Positions 46,618 through 56,524 of a stretch of 64,000 nt of DNA are shown piece by piece. The notes under the pieces were generated by a model, which made no database searches, was not told where the DNA came from, and saw only the letters and a program-made list of their open reading frames with translations. Origin of the DNA: Betaproteobacteria bacterium. GTDB lineage: Bacteria; Pseudomonadota; Gammaproteobacteria; Burkholderiales; Burkholderiaceae_C. The stretch lies in NCBI GenBank assembly GCA_016868355.1, contig VGHB01000011.1, forward strand, positions 1 through 64,000, read 5' to 3'. Each line of letters starts with the position of its first letter. Within the stretch, counting starts at the first letter, position 1. The position numbers and the translations under genes were made by a program.

Positions 46618-46818
46618 TTAGCCACCAAAGCGGAGCTTTTCCACAGCTCGATCTGCTCGATCCTCCCGATCCTCCCGATCCTCCCGATCAGCCCGATCGC
46701 GCCAAGGCTTTGGTGATGCGCTGCTGACCAACGGTAGGCCGTGTTTCAGGCAGACGCGCACCATCACGTTGGCATCGGCGAAGGCGAGTGTTGCACGCGC
46801 CACCTGCTTCACCGTCAC
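46618..46818 (-). CDS. Doubtful small ORF with Asp/Arg repeat tail
   Basis: A minus frame from GTG 46818 would give 66 residues: TVKQVARATLAFADANVMV, RVCLKHGLPLVSSASPKPW, then a tail of DRADRED repeats. I do not recognise it. The frame stays open to ATG 46917, but that start lies inside the RNase P RNA gene. There is no clear ribosome site. The charged repeat comes from a 9-bp tandem array. It may be a remnant or chance. Nothing else is seen between pyrC (46548) and the rnpB promoter. Confidence 0.2.
   Translation of the reverse strand: MTVKQVARATLAFADANVMVRVCLKHGLPLVSSASPKPWRDRADREDREDREDRADRAVEKLRFGG
46649..46702. repeat. Six 9-bp units, each carrying GATC
   Basis: The unit cgatcctcc repeats with variants at 46649, 46658, 46667, 46676, 46685 and 46694. 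The middle three copies are identical; the outer three differ in the last four bases. Every unit keeps CGATC, so GATC falls exactly every 9 bp, six times. It lies 100 nt after pyrC. Confidence 0.9.
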
Positions 46819-46858
46819 GCCCTTGGGCAGCCTTCGTGGTGCCGCACCGCCCGCGCGC

Positions 46859-46864
46859 GATAAT
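46859..46864 (+). promoter_or_regulatory. -10 box of rnpB
   Basis: GATAAT ends 7 nt before the first base of the RNase P RNA helix (46872), the right distance for the start. No convincing -35 is seen at 17 bp. It is set in GC-rich DNA. Confidence 0.6.
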
Positions 46865-46871
46865 GCCAGGG

Positions 46872-47316
46872 TGAAGCAAGCCAGACCGCCGCTGGTGCGA
46901 TCGTGGAAACACGGCACTGGAGGAAGGTCCGGACTGCATAGGGCAGCGCAGGAGCTAACGGCTCTCCACCGCGAGGTGAGGATCAGAGCAACAGAGACGA
47001 GTCTGCGTGGGCAAGGACTGCACGGAGTGTTCTGCGAGGTGCCGGCGACGCCGGCAGCCGGTCCCGAAAGGGAGCGGCCCTGGCTTTGGCCAAGGGACCG
47101 AGTAGCACCCCGAGCGGGCGCAGCTCACTCAGGGTGAAACGGGCAATCTCTGCGCGCAGCAACACCAAGTAGGCCGGCGTTGACGTGGCCCGCGGAGCCG
47201 GCGGGTAGGTGGCATCGAGCCGGGTGGGCGACCCCCGGTCCAGAGGAATGGCGGTCACGCCGCCTGGGTCGAAAGGCCGAAGCGACGCACAGAATCCGGC
47301 CTATCGGCTTGCTTCA
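46872..47316 (+). ncRNA. rnpB: RNase P RNA, bacterial class A
   Basis: About 445 nt. The ends pair as helix P1 (TGAAGCAAGCC with GGCTTGCTTCA). Conserved blocks are in order: GAGGAAGGTCCGGACTGCAT (CR I), the ACAGAGACGAG region (CR II/III), GGGTGAAACGGGCAATCT, CCCCGGTCC.AG.GGAATG, and the final GACGCACAGAATCCGGCCTA (CR V). The RNA cleaves 5' leaders from pre-tRNA together with RnpA. A T-run (47320-47325) follows the 3' end and directly abuts the next start codon. Confidence 0.97.
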
Positions 47317-47325
47317 CATATTTTT

Positions 47326-48543
47326 ATGAACCCCCAAGCCGAACAACTGTGGACCCGCCCGCGCTGGCAACTGGCGATGCTGTTGGCCGGCTTGGGTATG
47401 GTGGGGCCCTTCGCCATCGATGCCTATCTGCCGGCCTTTGCAGGGCCTGAAGGCATCGCCCAAACGTTGGGGGCCACCCCGCTGCAGATGCAGCAAACCC
47501 TATCGGCCTTTTTGCTGGCCTTTGCGGTGATGAACCTGTTCCACGGTGCCCTGGCCGACAGCTTCGGCCGGCGTCCAGTGGTGCTGGGTGGGGTCTCGCT
47601 GTTCAGCATCGCCTCCATCGGCTGCGCCCTGTCGCAAACCATCACCGAGCTCATCCTGTGTCGGGCCCTGCAGGGCCTGTCTGCGGGCGCCGGTATCGTG
47701 GTCTCGCGCGCCATCATCCGCGACATGTTCCCACCTACTTCGGCGCAGAAGGTGATGTCCCAGGTAACCATCTTTTTCGGCGTGGCGCCAGTGATCGCGC
47801 CTGCCTTGGGCGGCTACGTGTTCGTAGCAGGGGGCTGGCACGCGGTGTTCTGGGGCTTGGCGGTGGTGGGGGCCCTGCTGTTCTGGCTGAACTGGCGCTT
47901 GCTGCCTGAAACCTTGCACCCGTTGCAGGTTCAGCCCTTCAACCCGAAGAACCTGATGGCTGGGTATTGGGCCTTGGGTTCGAGCCGGCGCTTTTGGCTG
48001 CTGGCCCTGTCCAGCGGAATCCCATTCAATGGCATGTTTCTGTACGTGTTGGCCGCCCCTGTGTTTTTGGGCGAACACCTGGGCTTACAGCCCACGCAGT
48101 TCTTTTGGTTCTTCCTGCTGTCCATGTCGGGGCTGACCATTGGTGCGTGGCTGTCGGGCCGCCTGGCGGGCCGCATTGCGCCGCAGCGTCAGATTCGATG
48201 GGGCTATGCCGTCATGGGCGTGGTGTCGCTGGGCAATGTGGCGCTGAACCTGCTGTTGCCGCCGGATGCGGCCTGGTCCATGGTGCCGGTGGCCCTGTTC
48301 TCCTTAGGCTGGGCGCTCATGGTGCCGGTGGTCACGCTGATGGTGCTGGACCTGGCGCCCGAGCGACGAGGCCTGGTCAGTTCGCTGCAAATGTGCGTGG
48401 GCAGCGCGGCCAATGCCCTGGTCGCCGGTGTGCTGGTGCCCTTGGTGATGCATTCGGCCCTGGCGCTGGCTTGCGCATCCCTGTGTCTGTTGATGGTGGG
48501 ATGGGTGGCCTGGGCCATCGACCGGCGGCAGCACAAGCCCTGA
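47326..48543 (+). CDS. Bcr/CflA-family multidrug efflux transporter (MFS)
   Basis: The product has 405 residues with 12 predicted membrane helices. Motif A between helices 2 and 3 reads GALADSFGRRPVVLGG. The N-terminal FAIDAYLPAF and RALQGLSAGAGIVVSRAIIRD are typical of Bcr/CflA drug:H+ antiporters (bicyclomycin, chloramphenicol). ATG 47326 follows the rnpB end by only 9 nt and has no Shine-Dalgarno sequence. Either it is read from an rnpB read-through transcript or it starts elsewhere. The frame open upstream runs through rnpB and is not credible. Confidence 0.9.
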   Translation: MNPQAEQLWTRPRWQLAMLLAGLGMVGPFAIDAYLPAFAGPEGIAQTLGATPLQMQQTLSAFLLAFAVMNLFHGALADSFGRRPVVLGGVSLFSIASIGCALSQTITELILCRALQGLSAGAGIVVSRAIIRDMFPPTSAQKVMSQVTIFFGVAPVIAPALGGYVFVAGGWHAVFWGLAVVGALLFWLNWRLLPETLHPLQVQPFNPKNLMAGYWALGSSRRFWLLALSSGIPFNGMFLYVLAAPVFLGEHLGLQPTQFFWFFLLSMSGLTIGAWLSGRLAGRIAPQRQIRWGYAVMGVVSLGNVALNLLLPPDAAWSMVPVALFSLGWALMVPVVTLMVLDLAPERRGLVSSLQMCVGSAANALVAGVLVPLVMHSALALACASLCLLMVGWVAWAIDRRQHKP

Positions 48544-48589
48544 TACGGCTGTGCCCCCGGGGCCTTCAGGGAAAGTCCTAGCTACTTAC

Positions 48590-48720
48590 ACTTCTAAACC
48601 TCAACTTTTAGTATATCTGACAAGTACATAATTTAATTAGTTTTTTTTGATTCGAATCTATTTTTTCAAGGCTTGTGTAAGTAATTGATTTGATTGAGAT
48701 TTTTTGCTCAATTCATTGAC
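48590..48720. other. AT-rich island upstream of the mraZ promoter
   Basis: About 130 nt strikingly rich in A and T compared with the rest of the window, with T8 and T6 runs and a small hairpin TTGAG/CTCAA. No gene is seen in 48544-48819. It may act as UP-element or curved DNA for the dcw promoter, or bind nucleoid proteins. Confidence 0.7.
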
Positions 48721-48745
48721 CCGAGGTGGCGAAATCCGGTAAAGT
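48716..48745 (+). promoter_or_regulatory. Probable dcw cluster promoter
   Basis: TTGACC (48716-48721), an 18-bp spacer, and TAAAGT (48740-48745). Its -10 overlaps the first MraZ repeat, so MraZ binding would block it. The leader to mraZ would be about 70 nt. Confidence 0.6.
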
Positions 48746-48777
48746 GTCGGAAAGTGGTTTTTTGTGGATGTTTGTGA
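48744..48777 (+). promoter_or_regulatory. MraZ-binding direct repeats
   Basis: GTGT, GTGG, GTGG and GTGA begin at 48744, 48754, 48764 and 48774, exactly every 10 bp and each followed by a T- or A-rich spacer. MraZ is known to bind short direct repeats, one per helical turn, ahead of its own gene and repress the dcw operon. The start codon of mraZ is about 43 nt downstream. Confidence 0.85.
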
Positions 48778-48819
48778 CAAAACGCAACACCCGCCCACCT
48801 TCCGAACCCAGGCTCACCG

Positions 48820-49260
48820 GTGTCGCATTTCGTATTTCAAGGCAGTTCAGCCCTCACCCTGGATGGCAAGGGGCGCATCACCGTCCCGGCGCGCCACCGT
48901 GAGGTCCTCTCCGCCACGGCCGCTGGCCAGCTCACGCTCACCAAGCACCCGCACCGCTGCCTGCTGGTCTTTCCGCGGCCGGCCTGGGAATCCTTCCGCG
49001 AAAAGCTGATATCCCTGCCGATGGGTGCCGAAGGCTGGCGCCGCATCTTCCTGGGCAGTGCCATGGACGTGGAGATCGACGCCGCAGCGCGGGTGCTGAT
49101 TGCACCGGAGTTGCGTGCCTGGGCGGATCTGGAGCGCGAGGTGATGCTTCTGGGCATGGGTCAGCGCCTGGAGCTGTGGGATGCAGCCAAGCTGGCCAGC
49201 CACGAGGACCAGGTCATTGAGCAGGGCATGCCCGATGCCCTCAAGGACCATGTCTTCTGA
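48820..49260 (+). CDS. mraZ: Transcriptional regulator MraZ
   Basis: The product has 146 residues from GTG 48820 ([19 protein letters not shown]). Two SpoVT/AbrB swapped-hairpin domains are seen: [16 protein letters not shown] (15-30) and [16 protein letters not shown] (85-100). It forms a ring that binds the repeats at 48744-48777 and represses the dcw cluster. The stop overlaps rsmH as TGATG. Confidence 0.96.
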   Translation: MSHFVFQGSSALTLDGKGRITVPARHREVLSATAAGQLTLTKHPHRCLLVFPRPAWESFREKLISLPMGAEGWRRIFLGSAMDVEIDAAARVLIAPELRAWADLEREVMLLGMGQRLELWDAAKLASHEDQVIEQGMPDALKDHVF

Positions 49261-50240
49261 TGAGCGCTTCCGGCCCTGCCGAGGCAGCGCCCGAACCGGC
49301 ACACCATGTCACCGTGCTGCTGGAAGAGGCGGTCCGGGCCCTGTCGATTCAGCCCGACGGCGCCTATGTGGACGGCACGTTTGGACGCGGCGGCCACAGT
49401 CGGCGCATCTTGCGGGCCTTAGGCCCGAAGGGCCACCTGGTCGCCTTCGACAAGGACCCAGAAGCCTTGGCCGCAGCAGCCGAGGTCGGCACGCGGGTCG
49501 GCGACCCGCGTTTTTGCATCTGCCACGCGAGCTTCGCCCGGATGCGCGAGTGCCTGGCCGAGCAGGGTGTTCACGCAGTGCAGGGCATTTTATTGGACTT
49601 GGGCGTGAGCTCACCGCAGATCGACACCCCGCAACGAGGCTTCAGCTTCCGATTCGATGCGCCGCTGGACATGCGCATGGATACGACCTGCGGCCCCACG
49701 GCTGCGGACTTTTTGGCCAGTGCCGATGAGCAGCGAATTGCGCAGGTGATCCGTGACTATGGGGAAGAACGATTTGCTCTACCGATTGCAAAGGCGGTTG
49801 TGGCCCGCCGCGAGAGCGGGCGCGCCATTCGAACCACGCTTGAGCTTTCCGAACTCGTGGCTCGTGCGGTCAAGACCCGCGAGCCGGGCCAGGACCCTGC
49901 GACGCGCACATTTCAGGCTCTTCGAATTCAAGTCAACGCCGAGCTTGAGGAGCTCGAGCAGGGCCTGAGTGCCGCGCTCGATCTGCTCGCACCCGAAGGA
50001 CGACTGGCCGTGATCAGCTTTCACTCCCTGGAAGACCGCATCGTCAAACAGTTCATTGCCCGTGAAAGCCGCGAGGTGGTGGACCGGCGTGCGCTGCTGG
50101 CCCCACCCAAGGCCATGCGCCTGCAGGCCCTGGGCCGCATCCGGCCCAGCGAAGAAGAGGTGCGTGCCAACCCGCGTTCGCGTTCGGCCATTTTGAGGGT
50201 GGCCCAACGGCTGGCAACGCCACAAGGATCACCGGCATGA
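49260..50240 (+). CDS. rsmH: 16S rRNA (cytosine(1402)-N4)-methyltransferase
   Basis: The product has 326 residues. SAM-binding segment [18 protein letters not shown], then [21 protein letters not shown], and the C-terminal [14 protein letters not shown], all RsmH signatures. It methylates C1402 in the decoding centre. ATG 49260 shares its A with the mraZ TGA. The stop overlaps ftsL (ATGA). Confidence 0.97.
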   Translation: MSASGPAEAAPEPAHHVTVLLEEAVRALSIQPDGAYVDGTFGRGGHSRRILRALGPKGHLVAFDKDPEALAAAAEVGTRVGDPRFCICHASFARMRECLAEQGVHAVQGILLDLGVSSPQIDTPQRGFSFRFDAPLDMRMDTTCGPTAADFLASADEQRIAQVIRDYGEERFALPIAKAVVARRESGRAIRTTLELSELVARAVKTREPGQDPATRTFQALRIQVNAELEELEQGLSAALDLLAPEGRLAVISFHSLEDRIVKQFIARESREVVDRRALLAPPKAMRLQALGRIRPSEEEVRANPRSRSAILRVAQRLATPQGSPA

Positions 50241-50557
50241 CGCGGCTCAACCTGGTGCTGATGCTGGCCCTGGTGCTCAGTGCCTTGGCCTTGGTGCAAA
50301 CCGCCTATGAGTCGCGCCGCTTGTTTGCAGAGATCGAACGGGCCAAGGCTGACTTGGCGCGCCTGGAATCAGACCACGCCCGCTTGTTGGCCGAGCGCCA
50401 GGCGCAAGCCACCAACCTGCGGGTCGAGCGGCTGGCCCGTAACCGACTGCAGATGACCCCCATCAGCCCTCAGGTTACGCAGTATGTGATCGACGCGCCT
50501 CGGCGGCCCGGCGCTTCAGCCCAGGCGCCTGAGACCCAGCCCGAGGGGGTGCGCTGA
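50237..50557 (+). CDS. ftsL: Cell division protein FtsL
   Basis: The product has 106 residues. A short cytoplasmic end, one membrane helix ([19 protein letters not shown]), then a coiled-coil periplasmic part ([20 protein letters not shown]). It acts in the FtsQLB complex that activates FtsWI. It overlaps rsmH by 4 nt and ftsI by 1 nt (TGATG). Confidence 0.93.
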   Translation: MTRLNLVLMLALVLSALALVQTAYESRRLFAEIERAKADLARLESDHARLLAERQAQATNLRVERLARNRLQMTPISPQVTQYVIDAPRRPGASAQAPETQPEGVR

Positions 50558-52338
50558 TGGGCTGGAACCCCTTGCGTAAAGCCGCGGCGCGCCGGTCGGG
50601 TGCGCGCGGCATGGTGTACAGCAACAGTCCGCTGCTGGCTTCGAAAACACCGCTATGGCGCAGCCACTTCCTGGTGGCCTTGTGCGGCTTGGGGGCCTGT
50701 GTGCTGATCGGGCGCGCGGTTTACATCCAGATCATCGGCACCGACTTCTACCAGCTCGAGGGTGAGAAGCGCTACGCACACACGGTGCCGCTGCCGGCCA
50801 GCCGTGGCCGCATCCTGGACCGCAACGGCACCACGCTGGCCAGCAGCGTGGCCATGCCCTCTGTTTGGGCCGACCCCAAGGAGTTTCAGGCCAGCCCCGA
50901 GCAGCTCAAGGCCTTGGCGCTGAGCTTGAAGATACCCCTGGCCGAACTGCAGCGCCGCGTGGCCGATGAGAACAGCCGCTTTGTGTGGCTGCGACGCCAT
51001 GTCGACATGGCCCTGTGGCAGGAGGTCAAGGCCCTGAAGATCAAGGGCGTGGCCGAGCTGCGTGAATACCAGCGCCGCTACCCCGAAAGCGAGGCAGCGG
51101 CCCATGTGGTGGGCTTCACCAACGCCGATGACCAAGGCCAGGAGGGCATTGAGCTGGCCTTCCACGATCGCCTGTTGGGCCGCAACGGTTGGCGCATGGT
51201 CATTCGTGACCGAACCGGCCGCACCGTAGAAGACCTGGGTGACGCGGTGGACCCCCTGCACGGTGATGACATTCAGCTGTCCATCGATGCCAAGGTTCAA
51301 TTCTTCGCGTACCAACGGGTGCGTGAAGCGGTCTATCAGCACCGGGCCCAGGCCGGCAGCGTGGTGGTCTTGGACGTGCAGACCGGTGAGGTGCTGGCAC
51401 TGGCCAACTACCCTAGCTTCGACCCTTCGGACCGGCGCAACCTCAGTGGCGGTCAGTTGCGTAACCGTGCCTTGACCGACACCTTCGAGCCCGGCTCCAC
51501 GATGAAACCCTTCATCGCAGCCCTGTCGCTGGAAACCGGCAAGGTGCAGCCCTCGACGATGATCAATTCCACGCCGGGCAGCATGGTCGTCAGCGGCTTT
51601 CCCATTCGCGATGCACACCCCTACGGCAGTTTGACCGTGGAGCAGGTGATTCAGAAGTCCAGCAATGTCGGCACGGTTCGCATGGCCATGGATCTGCAGC
51701 CGCGCGAAATGTGGGAAATGTTTTCGAAGATTGGCATGGGCCAGAAGCCTGAATTGGACTTCCCCGGTGCTGTTACCGGTCGTCTGCGCCCCTACAAGAC
51801 GTGGCGCCCCATTGAGCAGGCCACCATGTCCTATGGCTATGGCCTGTCGGCCAGCCTCTTCCAGCTGGCTAGAGCCTATTCCGTGTTCGCGCGTGACGGT
51901 GAGCTGGTACCGGTGTCGGTGGTGAGGCGAGACGCAGCCCCCGGTGGCATTCGGGTGTTTTCTGCGGACACCGCGATGGCGGTTCGGCAAATGCTGCAAC
52001 TGGCTGCAGGCCCTGGGGGCACCGCGCCGCTGGCGCAGACCCCGGGCTATACCGTGGGCGGCAAGACGGGTACCGCCCACAAGCAAGAGGGGCGGGGCTA
52101 TGCAGGCAACAAGTACCGGTCCTGGTTCGTGGGGCTTGCGCCCGTAAGTAATCCGCGCATCGTGGTGGCGGTGATGGTGGACGAGCCCAGCACCGGCGTG
52201 TACTACGGCGGCGCCGTGGCCGCACCGGTGTTCAGCCAGGTGGTTGGGCAAACGCTGCGCTTGTTGAACGTGCCGCCCGATGCCGATGTGAAGTCGCAAA
52301 TCGTGGCCAAGGTGCCTGCGGTGGAAGAGAGCTTCTGA
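50557..52338 (+). CDS. ftsI: Septal peptidoglycan transpeptidase FtsI (PBP3)
   Basis: The product has 593 residues. One membrane helix (about 33-53) is followed by a pedestal domain and the transpeptidase with active-site Ser in GSTMKPF, SSN in QKSSNVGT and KTGT in VGGKTGTAHK. It cross-links septal peptidoglycan with FtsW. The stop overlaps murEF (TGATG). Confidence 0.97.
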   Translation: MGWNPLRKAAARRSGARGMVYSNSPLLASKTPLWRSHFLVALCGLGACVLIGRAVYIQIIGTDFYQLEGEKRYAHTVPLPASRGRILDRNGTTLASSVAMPSVWADPKEFQASPEQLKALALSLKIPLAELQRRVADENSRFVWLRRHVDMALWQEVKALKIKGVAELREYQRRYPESEAAAHVVGFTNADDQGQEGIELAFHDRLLGRNGWRMVIRDRTGRTVEDLGDAVDPLHGDDIQLSIDAKVQFFAYQRVREAVYQHRAQAGSVVVLDVQTGEVLALANYPSFDPSDRRNLSGGQLRNRALTDTFEPGSTMKPFIAALSLETGKVQPSTMINSTPGSMVVSGFPIRDAHPYGSLTVEQVIQKSSNVGTVRMAMDLQPREMWEMFSKIGMGQKPELDFPGAVTGRLRPYKTWRPIEQATMSYGYGLSASLFQLARAYSVFARDGELVPVSVVRRDAAPGGIRVFSADTAMAVRQMLQLAAGPGGTAPLAQTPGYTVGGKTGTAHKQEGRGYAGNKYRSWFVGLAPVSNPRIVVAVMVDEPSTGVYYGGAVAAPVFSQVVGQTLRLLNVPPDADVKSQIVAKVPAVEESF

Positions 52339-55337
52339 TGGTGGCCTCTGGACTGTTGCACTTGGACAGTGTGGGGCTGGTGCTGCAGTGGCTGCGCGGC
52401 CGTGGTGCGCAGCGCCTGGTTGTGGACAGCCGCACGGTACGCCCCGGTGATGTGTTCGTGGCCTGGCCCGGAGCCGCCCACGACGCGCGGCGCTATGTGC
52501 CCCAGGCCTTGGCTTCGGGTGCCGTGGCCTGTGTGGTCGACCAGGATGGCGCAGAAGCTTTTGGATTCGACGACGACCGGATCGCCGCGGTGCCGCGTTT
52601 GAAACAGCAGTTGGGGGCCCTGTGCGACGCGTTCTGGGGGCACCCCAGTGCATCCATGGACGTGATGGCCGTTACTGGAACCAATGGCAAGACCTCTACA
52701 GTCTGGTGGTGGGCTCAGGCCTCGGCCCTGCTGGGGCACCGCAGTGCTGTGGTGGGCACCCTGGGGATCGGGGAGCCTTCGTCGGCCATGCAGCCCGGCG
52801 GCTGGTCTCCCACGGGCCTGACCACGCCCGACCCTGCGGCGCTGCACAGCAGCTTGGCGGCCTACCGCGACCAGGGCGTTCGGCGTTGTGCCCTTGAAGC
52901 CTCTTCGATCGGCCTGGCTGAAGATCGGCTGCGGGCCCTGCGGATCAAGGTAGCGTTGTTCACCAACTTCACCCAGGACCACCTGGACTATCACCACACA
53001 CTGGAGCAGTACTGGGCAGCCAAGCGGCAGCTTTTCGACTGGCCTGGGCTGTCGGCAGCGGTAGTCAATATCGAGGACCCCCGTGGCGTGGCGTTGCATA
53101 CGCAGTTACGGGCTCAACGCCCGACGCTCGATCTGTGGTCCGTGGGCCTGGCTGAATCCGCTCGCTTACAAGCACGTGCGCTGCAGACCGCGGCCAGTGG
53201 CATACGCTTTGAGCTGCATGAGGCGGCGGCATCGGTGGCTGCCGCCGGTGCAGGGCCATCCTGCACCGCCATGGTGGCGGTCCATCTGCCGTTCCTGGGC
53301 TGCTACAACGTGCTCAACCTCTTGGGTGTGGTGGCGGGCCTGCGGGCGCTGGGCCATGCGCTGGCGGACATTGCTGCAGTGCTGCCCTCGCTGTCGCCGG
53401 TACCGGGCCGATTGCAGGCCCAGGGTGGTGCCGGAGAGCCCCTGGCCGTGGTGGACTATGCGCATACGCCTGATGCCCTGCAACAGGCGCTGGCGGCCTT
53501 GCGCCCTGTGGCACAAGCCCGTGGCGGGCGTCTTTGGTGCGTGTTTGGCTGTGGCGGTGACCGCGACCACAGCAAGCGGCCGGTAATGGGCGCAGTGGCC
53601 CATCAGGGCGCAGACGCCGTGATACTGACCAGCGACAACCCCCGAAGCGAAGACCCTCAGGCCATCCTCGCCGACATCGCTGCTGGCTGGCCCGCCAACA
53701 TACCGGTGGATCTTCAGGTGAACCGACGCAGCGCCATCTTCACCGCGCTTGACCACGCTGCCACACGCGACGTGGTCCTGATAGCCGGAAAGGGGCACGA
53801 GGCGCATCAAGAGATTCAAGGCGTCTTGCATCCCTTCGACGATGCTGAGGTGGTGCAAACCGGCCTGCGCTCGCGCTCTGCTCGCGGCTTCATGACCCTG
53901 GGGGATATCGCAGCTTGCATCGGTTCTGAGGCCGTGCTGCATGGGGACGCCCGCACCGTGATCCAACGGGTGCACACCGACACCCGTACGCTGCAGCCTG
54001 GCGACCTGTTCGTGGCCCTTCGGGGTGAACGATTCGACGGTCATGACTTCCTGGTTCAGGCCCAGCGCAGCGGCGCGGTGGCCCTGTTGGCAGAACAGGG
54101 CTTGGCCGAAGCGGGCTTGACCGGTGTGCAGGTACCGGACAGCCTAATGGGGCTGCAGGCCCTGGCCCGCGCTTGGCGAGCGCAGCTGGCCCTACCCGTG
54201 ATTGCCGTGACCGGCAGCAACGGAAAGACCACCGTCACCCAAATGACGGCATCTATCCTGCGGGCCTGGTGCGCGGAGCGAGCTGGCCATACCCGGGGCA
54301 ATCTGAACAACCATGTCGGACTGCCCTTGAGCATGCTGTCTTTGCGGGGTGGAGCCGAACATGGGCACCGAGCTGCGGTGTTGGAACTGGGCATGAACCA
54401 CCCCGGTGAAGTGGTGGAACTGGCCACGATAGCGCAGCCCACGGTTGCTGTGGTGAATAACGCGCAGCGCGAACACCAAGAATTCATGCACACCGTGGAA
54501 GCTGTCGCTCGCGAAAATGGGGCCGTGTTGCAGGCCTTGCCGCCTGGGGGCTCAGCAGTTTTTCCGGCCCACGACCCCTTCGCACCGCTGTGGGCGCAGA
54601 TGGCTGGCTCGGCACGGCTGTGGCGCTTTGCTTTCGATGTCTTGCCCAGCGACCATGGTGCGCCAGCCGCTGCTGAAACAGCCCGGCATGGCAGCGCGCG
54701 GGGCCCAGCCGAGGTGCAGGGCCAGGCGCGCTGGGATGGAGATCGCTGGGCGCTGCACATCCAATCCCCGATGGGCGAATTGAACACCCGGGTGCACTTG
54801 CCCGGCCGCCACAACCTGCACAATGCGATGGCTGCAGCCACGGCGGCCCTGGCCACCGGTGCGCCGCTGGAGGCGGTGGCCACAGGGCTGGCGGCGTTTG
54901 AGGCGGTGACTGGCCGCTCGCGCCTTCGCTCCCTGGTGCACCAAGGCCAGGCCATCACGCTCATCGACGACACCTACAACGCCAACCCCGATTCGGTGCG
55001 GGCGGCCATTGAGGTCTTGGCTGAACTGCCGGGCCCGCGCACCCTGATCCTGGGGGACATGGGCGAAGTGGGCGAACAAGGCCCCGCCTTTCATACTGAA
55101 GTCGGCGCCTATGCGCGGCAGTGCGGCGTCGAGCAGCTGTGGACCCTGGGCGACTTGAGCGTACACAGCGCCACCGCGTATGGCGCCCACGCCCGCCACT
55201 TCGATTCAATGGCTCCGTTACTTGCAGCTTTGAAGGGTGCCACGCTGGGCGGCAGCGTGTTGATCAAAGGTTCTCGCTTCATGCGCATGGAGCGCGTGGT
55301 CGCTGCCCTTGAAACCCCCAACGCGGAGGCCTGCTGA
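52338..55337 (+). CDS. murE-murF: MurE-MurF fusion: tripeptide and pentapeptide ligases
   Basis: A single 999-residue frame. Residues 1-515 are MurE (UDP-MurNAc-Ala-Glu plus meso-diaminopimelate): [11 protein letters not shown] near 113, [12 protein letters not shown], and the diaminopimelate motif DNPRSEDP near 435. Residues 520-999 are MurF (adds D-Ala-D-Ala): [11 protein letters not shown] near 625, [21 protein letters not shown]. The join (about 511-521, [11 protein letters not shown]) has no spare start with a ribosome site. Fused murE-murF occurs in Bordetella and relatives, so this supports a Burkholderiales host. A low-complexity MurF loop ([13 protein letters not shown]) is variable. 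Confidence 0.95.
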   Translation: MVASGLLHLDSVGLVLQWLRGRGAQRLVVDSRTVRPGDVFVAWPGAAHDARRYVPQALASGAVACVVDQDGAEAFGFDDDRIAAVPRLKQQLGALCDAFWGHPSASMDVMAVTGTNGKTSTVWWWAQASALLGHRSAVVGTLGIGEPSSAMQPGGWSPTGLTTPDPAALHSSLAAYRDQGVRRCALEASSIGLAEDRLRALRIKVALFTNFTQDHLDYHHTLEQYWAAKRQLFDWPGLSAAVVNIEDPRGVALHTQLRAQRPTLDLWSVGLAESARLQARALQTAASGIRFELHEAAASVAAAGAGPSCTAMVAVHLPFLGCYNVLNLLGVVAGLRALGHALADIAAVLPSLSPVPGRLQAQGGAGEPLAVVDYAHTPDALQQALAALRPVAQARGGRLWCVFGCGGDRDHSKRPVMGAVAHQGADAVILTSDNPRSEDPQAILADIAAGWPANIPVDLQVNRRSAIFTALDHAATRDVVLIAGKGHEAHQEIQGVLHPFDDAEVVQTGLRSRSARGFMTLGDIAACIGSEAVLHGDARTVIQRVHTDTRTLQPGDLFVALRGERFDGHDFLVQAQRSGAVALLAEQGLAEAGLTGVQVPDSLMGLQALARAWRAQLALPVIAVTGSNGKTTVTQMTASILRAWCAERAGHTRGNLNNHVGLPLSMLSLRGGAEHGHRAAVLELGMNHPGEVVELATIAQPTVAVVNNAQREHQEFMHTVEAVARENGAVLQALPPGGSAVFPAHDPFAPLWAQMAGSARLWRFAFDVLPSDHGAPAAAETARHGSARGPAEVQGQARWDGDRWALHIQSPMGELNTRVHLPGRHNLHNAMAAATAALATGAPLEAVATGLAAFEAVTGRSRLRSLVHQGQAITLIDDTYNANPDSVRAAIEVLAELPGPRTLILGDMGEVGEQGPAFHTEVGAYARQCGVEQLWTLGDLSVHSATAYGAHARHFDSMAPLLAALKGATLGGSVLIKGSRFMRMERVVAALETPNAEAC

Positions 55338-55338
55338 C

Positions 55339-56520
55339 ATGCTGCTGTGGCTGTTCCAGACCCTGCAGGCCTCCTACCCGGAAGAGCTGGGTTTCCTGCG
55401 TGTGTTCCAGTACCTCACCTTCCGCGCGGTGCTGGCAGCCATAACGGCCCTGTTGATTGGCATTGGCCTGGGCCCCTGGGTCATTCGGCGCTTGACGGAA
55501 TTGAAGATCGGTCAGCCCATCCGCGAATACGGAGTACAAGCCCATATCGCCAAAGGTGGCACCCCCACCATGGGCGGTGTGCTGGTGCTGTTGAGCATCG
55601 CAGCGGCCACGGTGCTGTGGTTCGACTGGGACAACCGCTTTGTGTGGGTGGTGATGGTGGTGACCTTTGGCTTTGGCGCCATCGGTTGGGTCGACGACTG
55701 GCGCAAGGTGGTGGATAAGAACCCCGAGGGGATGGGCTCGCGCGAGAAGTACTTCTGGCAGTCGTTGATCGGCCTCTTGGCTTCGCTGTACCTGGCCTTT
55801 GCGGTGTCCGAGACATCGTTCCTTCGGGTGCTGGAATTGTTTACGGTGTGGGTGCGCAGCGGATTCGACACAGACTTGCCGCCGCGCGCCGATCTGCTGG
55901 TGCCCTTCTTCAAGACGGTGAGCTACCCCCTGGGTGTGTGGGGCTTCATTGTGCTCACCTATCTGGTGATCGTGGGCTCAAGCAATGCGGTCAACCTTAC
56001 CGACGGCCTGGATGGTTTGGCCATCATGCCGGTGGTAATGGTGGGCTCGGCCCTGGGCGTGTTCGCCTATGTGGTGGGCAATTCGGTCTACAGCAAGTAC
56101 TTGCTGTTTCCCTACATCCCGGGCGCCGGCGAGTTGCTCATTTTTTGTGCGGCGATGGCCGGAGCGGGTTTGGCCTTCCTGTGGTTCAACGCCCACCCGG
56201 CTCAGGTGTTCATGGGCGATGTGGGCGCTTTGGCCTTGGGCGGCGCCCTGGGCACCATCGCCGTCATAACCCGCCAGGAAATCGTGCTGGCCATCATGGG
56301 CGGCATCTTTGTGGTGGAGGCGCTGTCGGTGATGTTGCAGGTGGGCTGGTTCAAGTACACCAAGCGCCGCTACGGCGCGGGCCGGCGCGTTTTGCTGATG
56401 GCGCCGCTGCACCACCACTTCGAGAAGAAGGGGTGGAAGGAAACCCAAGTGGTGGTGCGTTTTTGGATCATCACCATGCTTTTGTGTCTGGTGGGTCTGT
56501 CGAGTCTGAAGCTGCGTTGA
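55339..56520 (+). CDS. mraY: Phospho-MurNAc-pentapeptide transferase MraY
   Basis: The product has 393 residues with about ten membrane helices. It makes lipid I on undecaprenyl phosphate. Motifs: [45 protein letters not shown], and [18 protein letters not shown] 55339 lies 1 nt after the murEF stop; the frame open upstream belongs to murEF sequence. Confidence 0.97.
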   Translation: MLLWLFQTLQASYPEELGFLRVFQYLTFRAVLAAITALLIGIGLGPWVIRRLTELKIGQPIREYGVQAHIAKGGTPTMGGVLVLLSIAAATVLWFDWDNRFVWVVMVVTFGFGAIGWVDDWRKVVDKNPEGMGSREKYFWQSLIGLLASLYLAFAVSETSFLRVLELFTVWVRSGFDTDLPPRADLLVPFFKTVSYPLGVWGFIVLTYLVIVGSSNAVNLTDGLDGLAIMPVVMVGSALGVFAYVVGNSVYSKYLLFPYIPGAGELLIFCAAMAGAGLAFLWFNAHPAQVFMGDVGALALGGALGTIAVITRQEIVLAIMGGIFVVEALSVMLQVGWFKYTKRRYGAGRRVLLMAPLHHHFEKKGWKETQVVVRFWIITMLLCLVGLSSLKLR

Positions 56521-56524
56521 GACG

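Noticed and set aside
50653-52653. 666-codon minus frame over ftsI and murEF
   Set aside because: Antisense to two certain genes. The translation is His/Arg/Gly-rich without any family motif.
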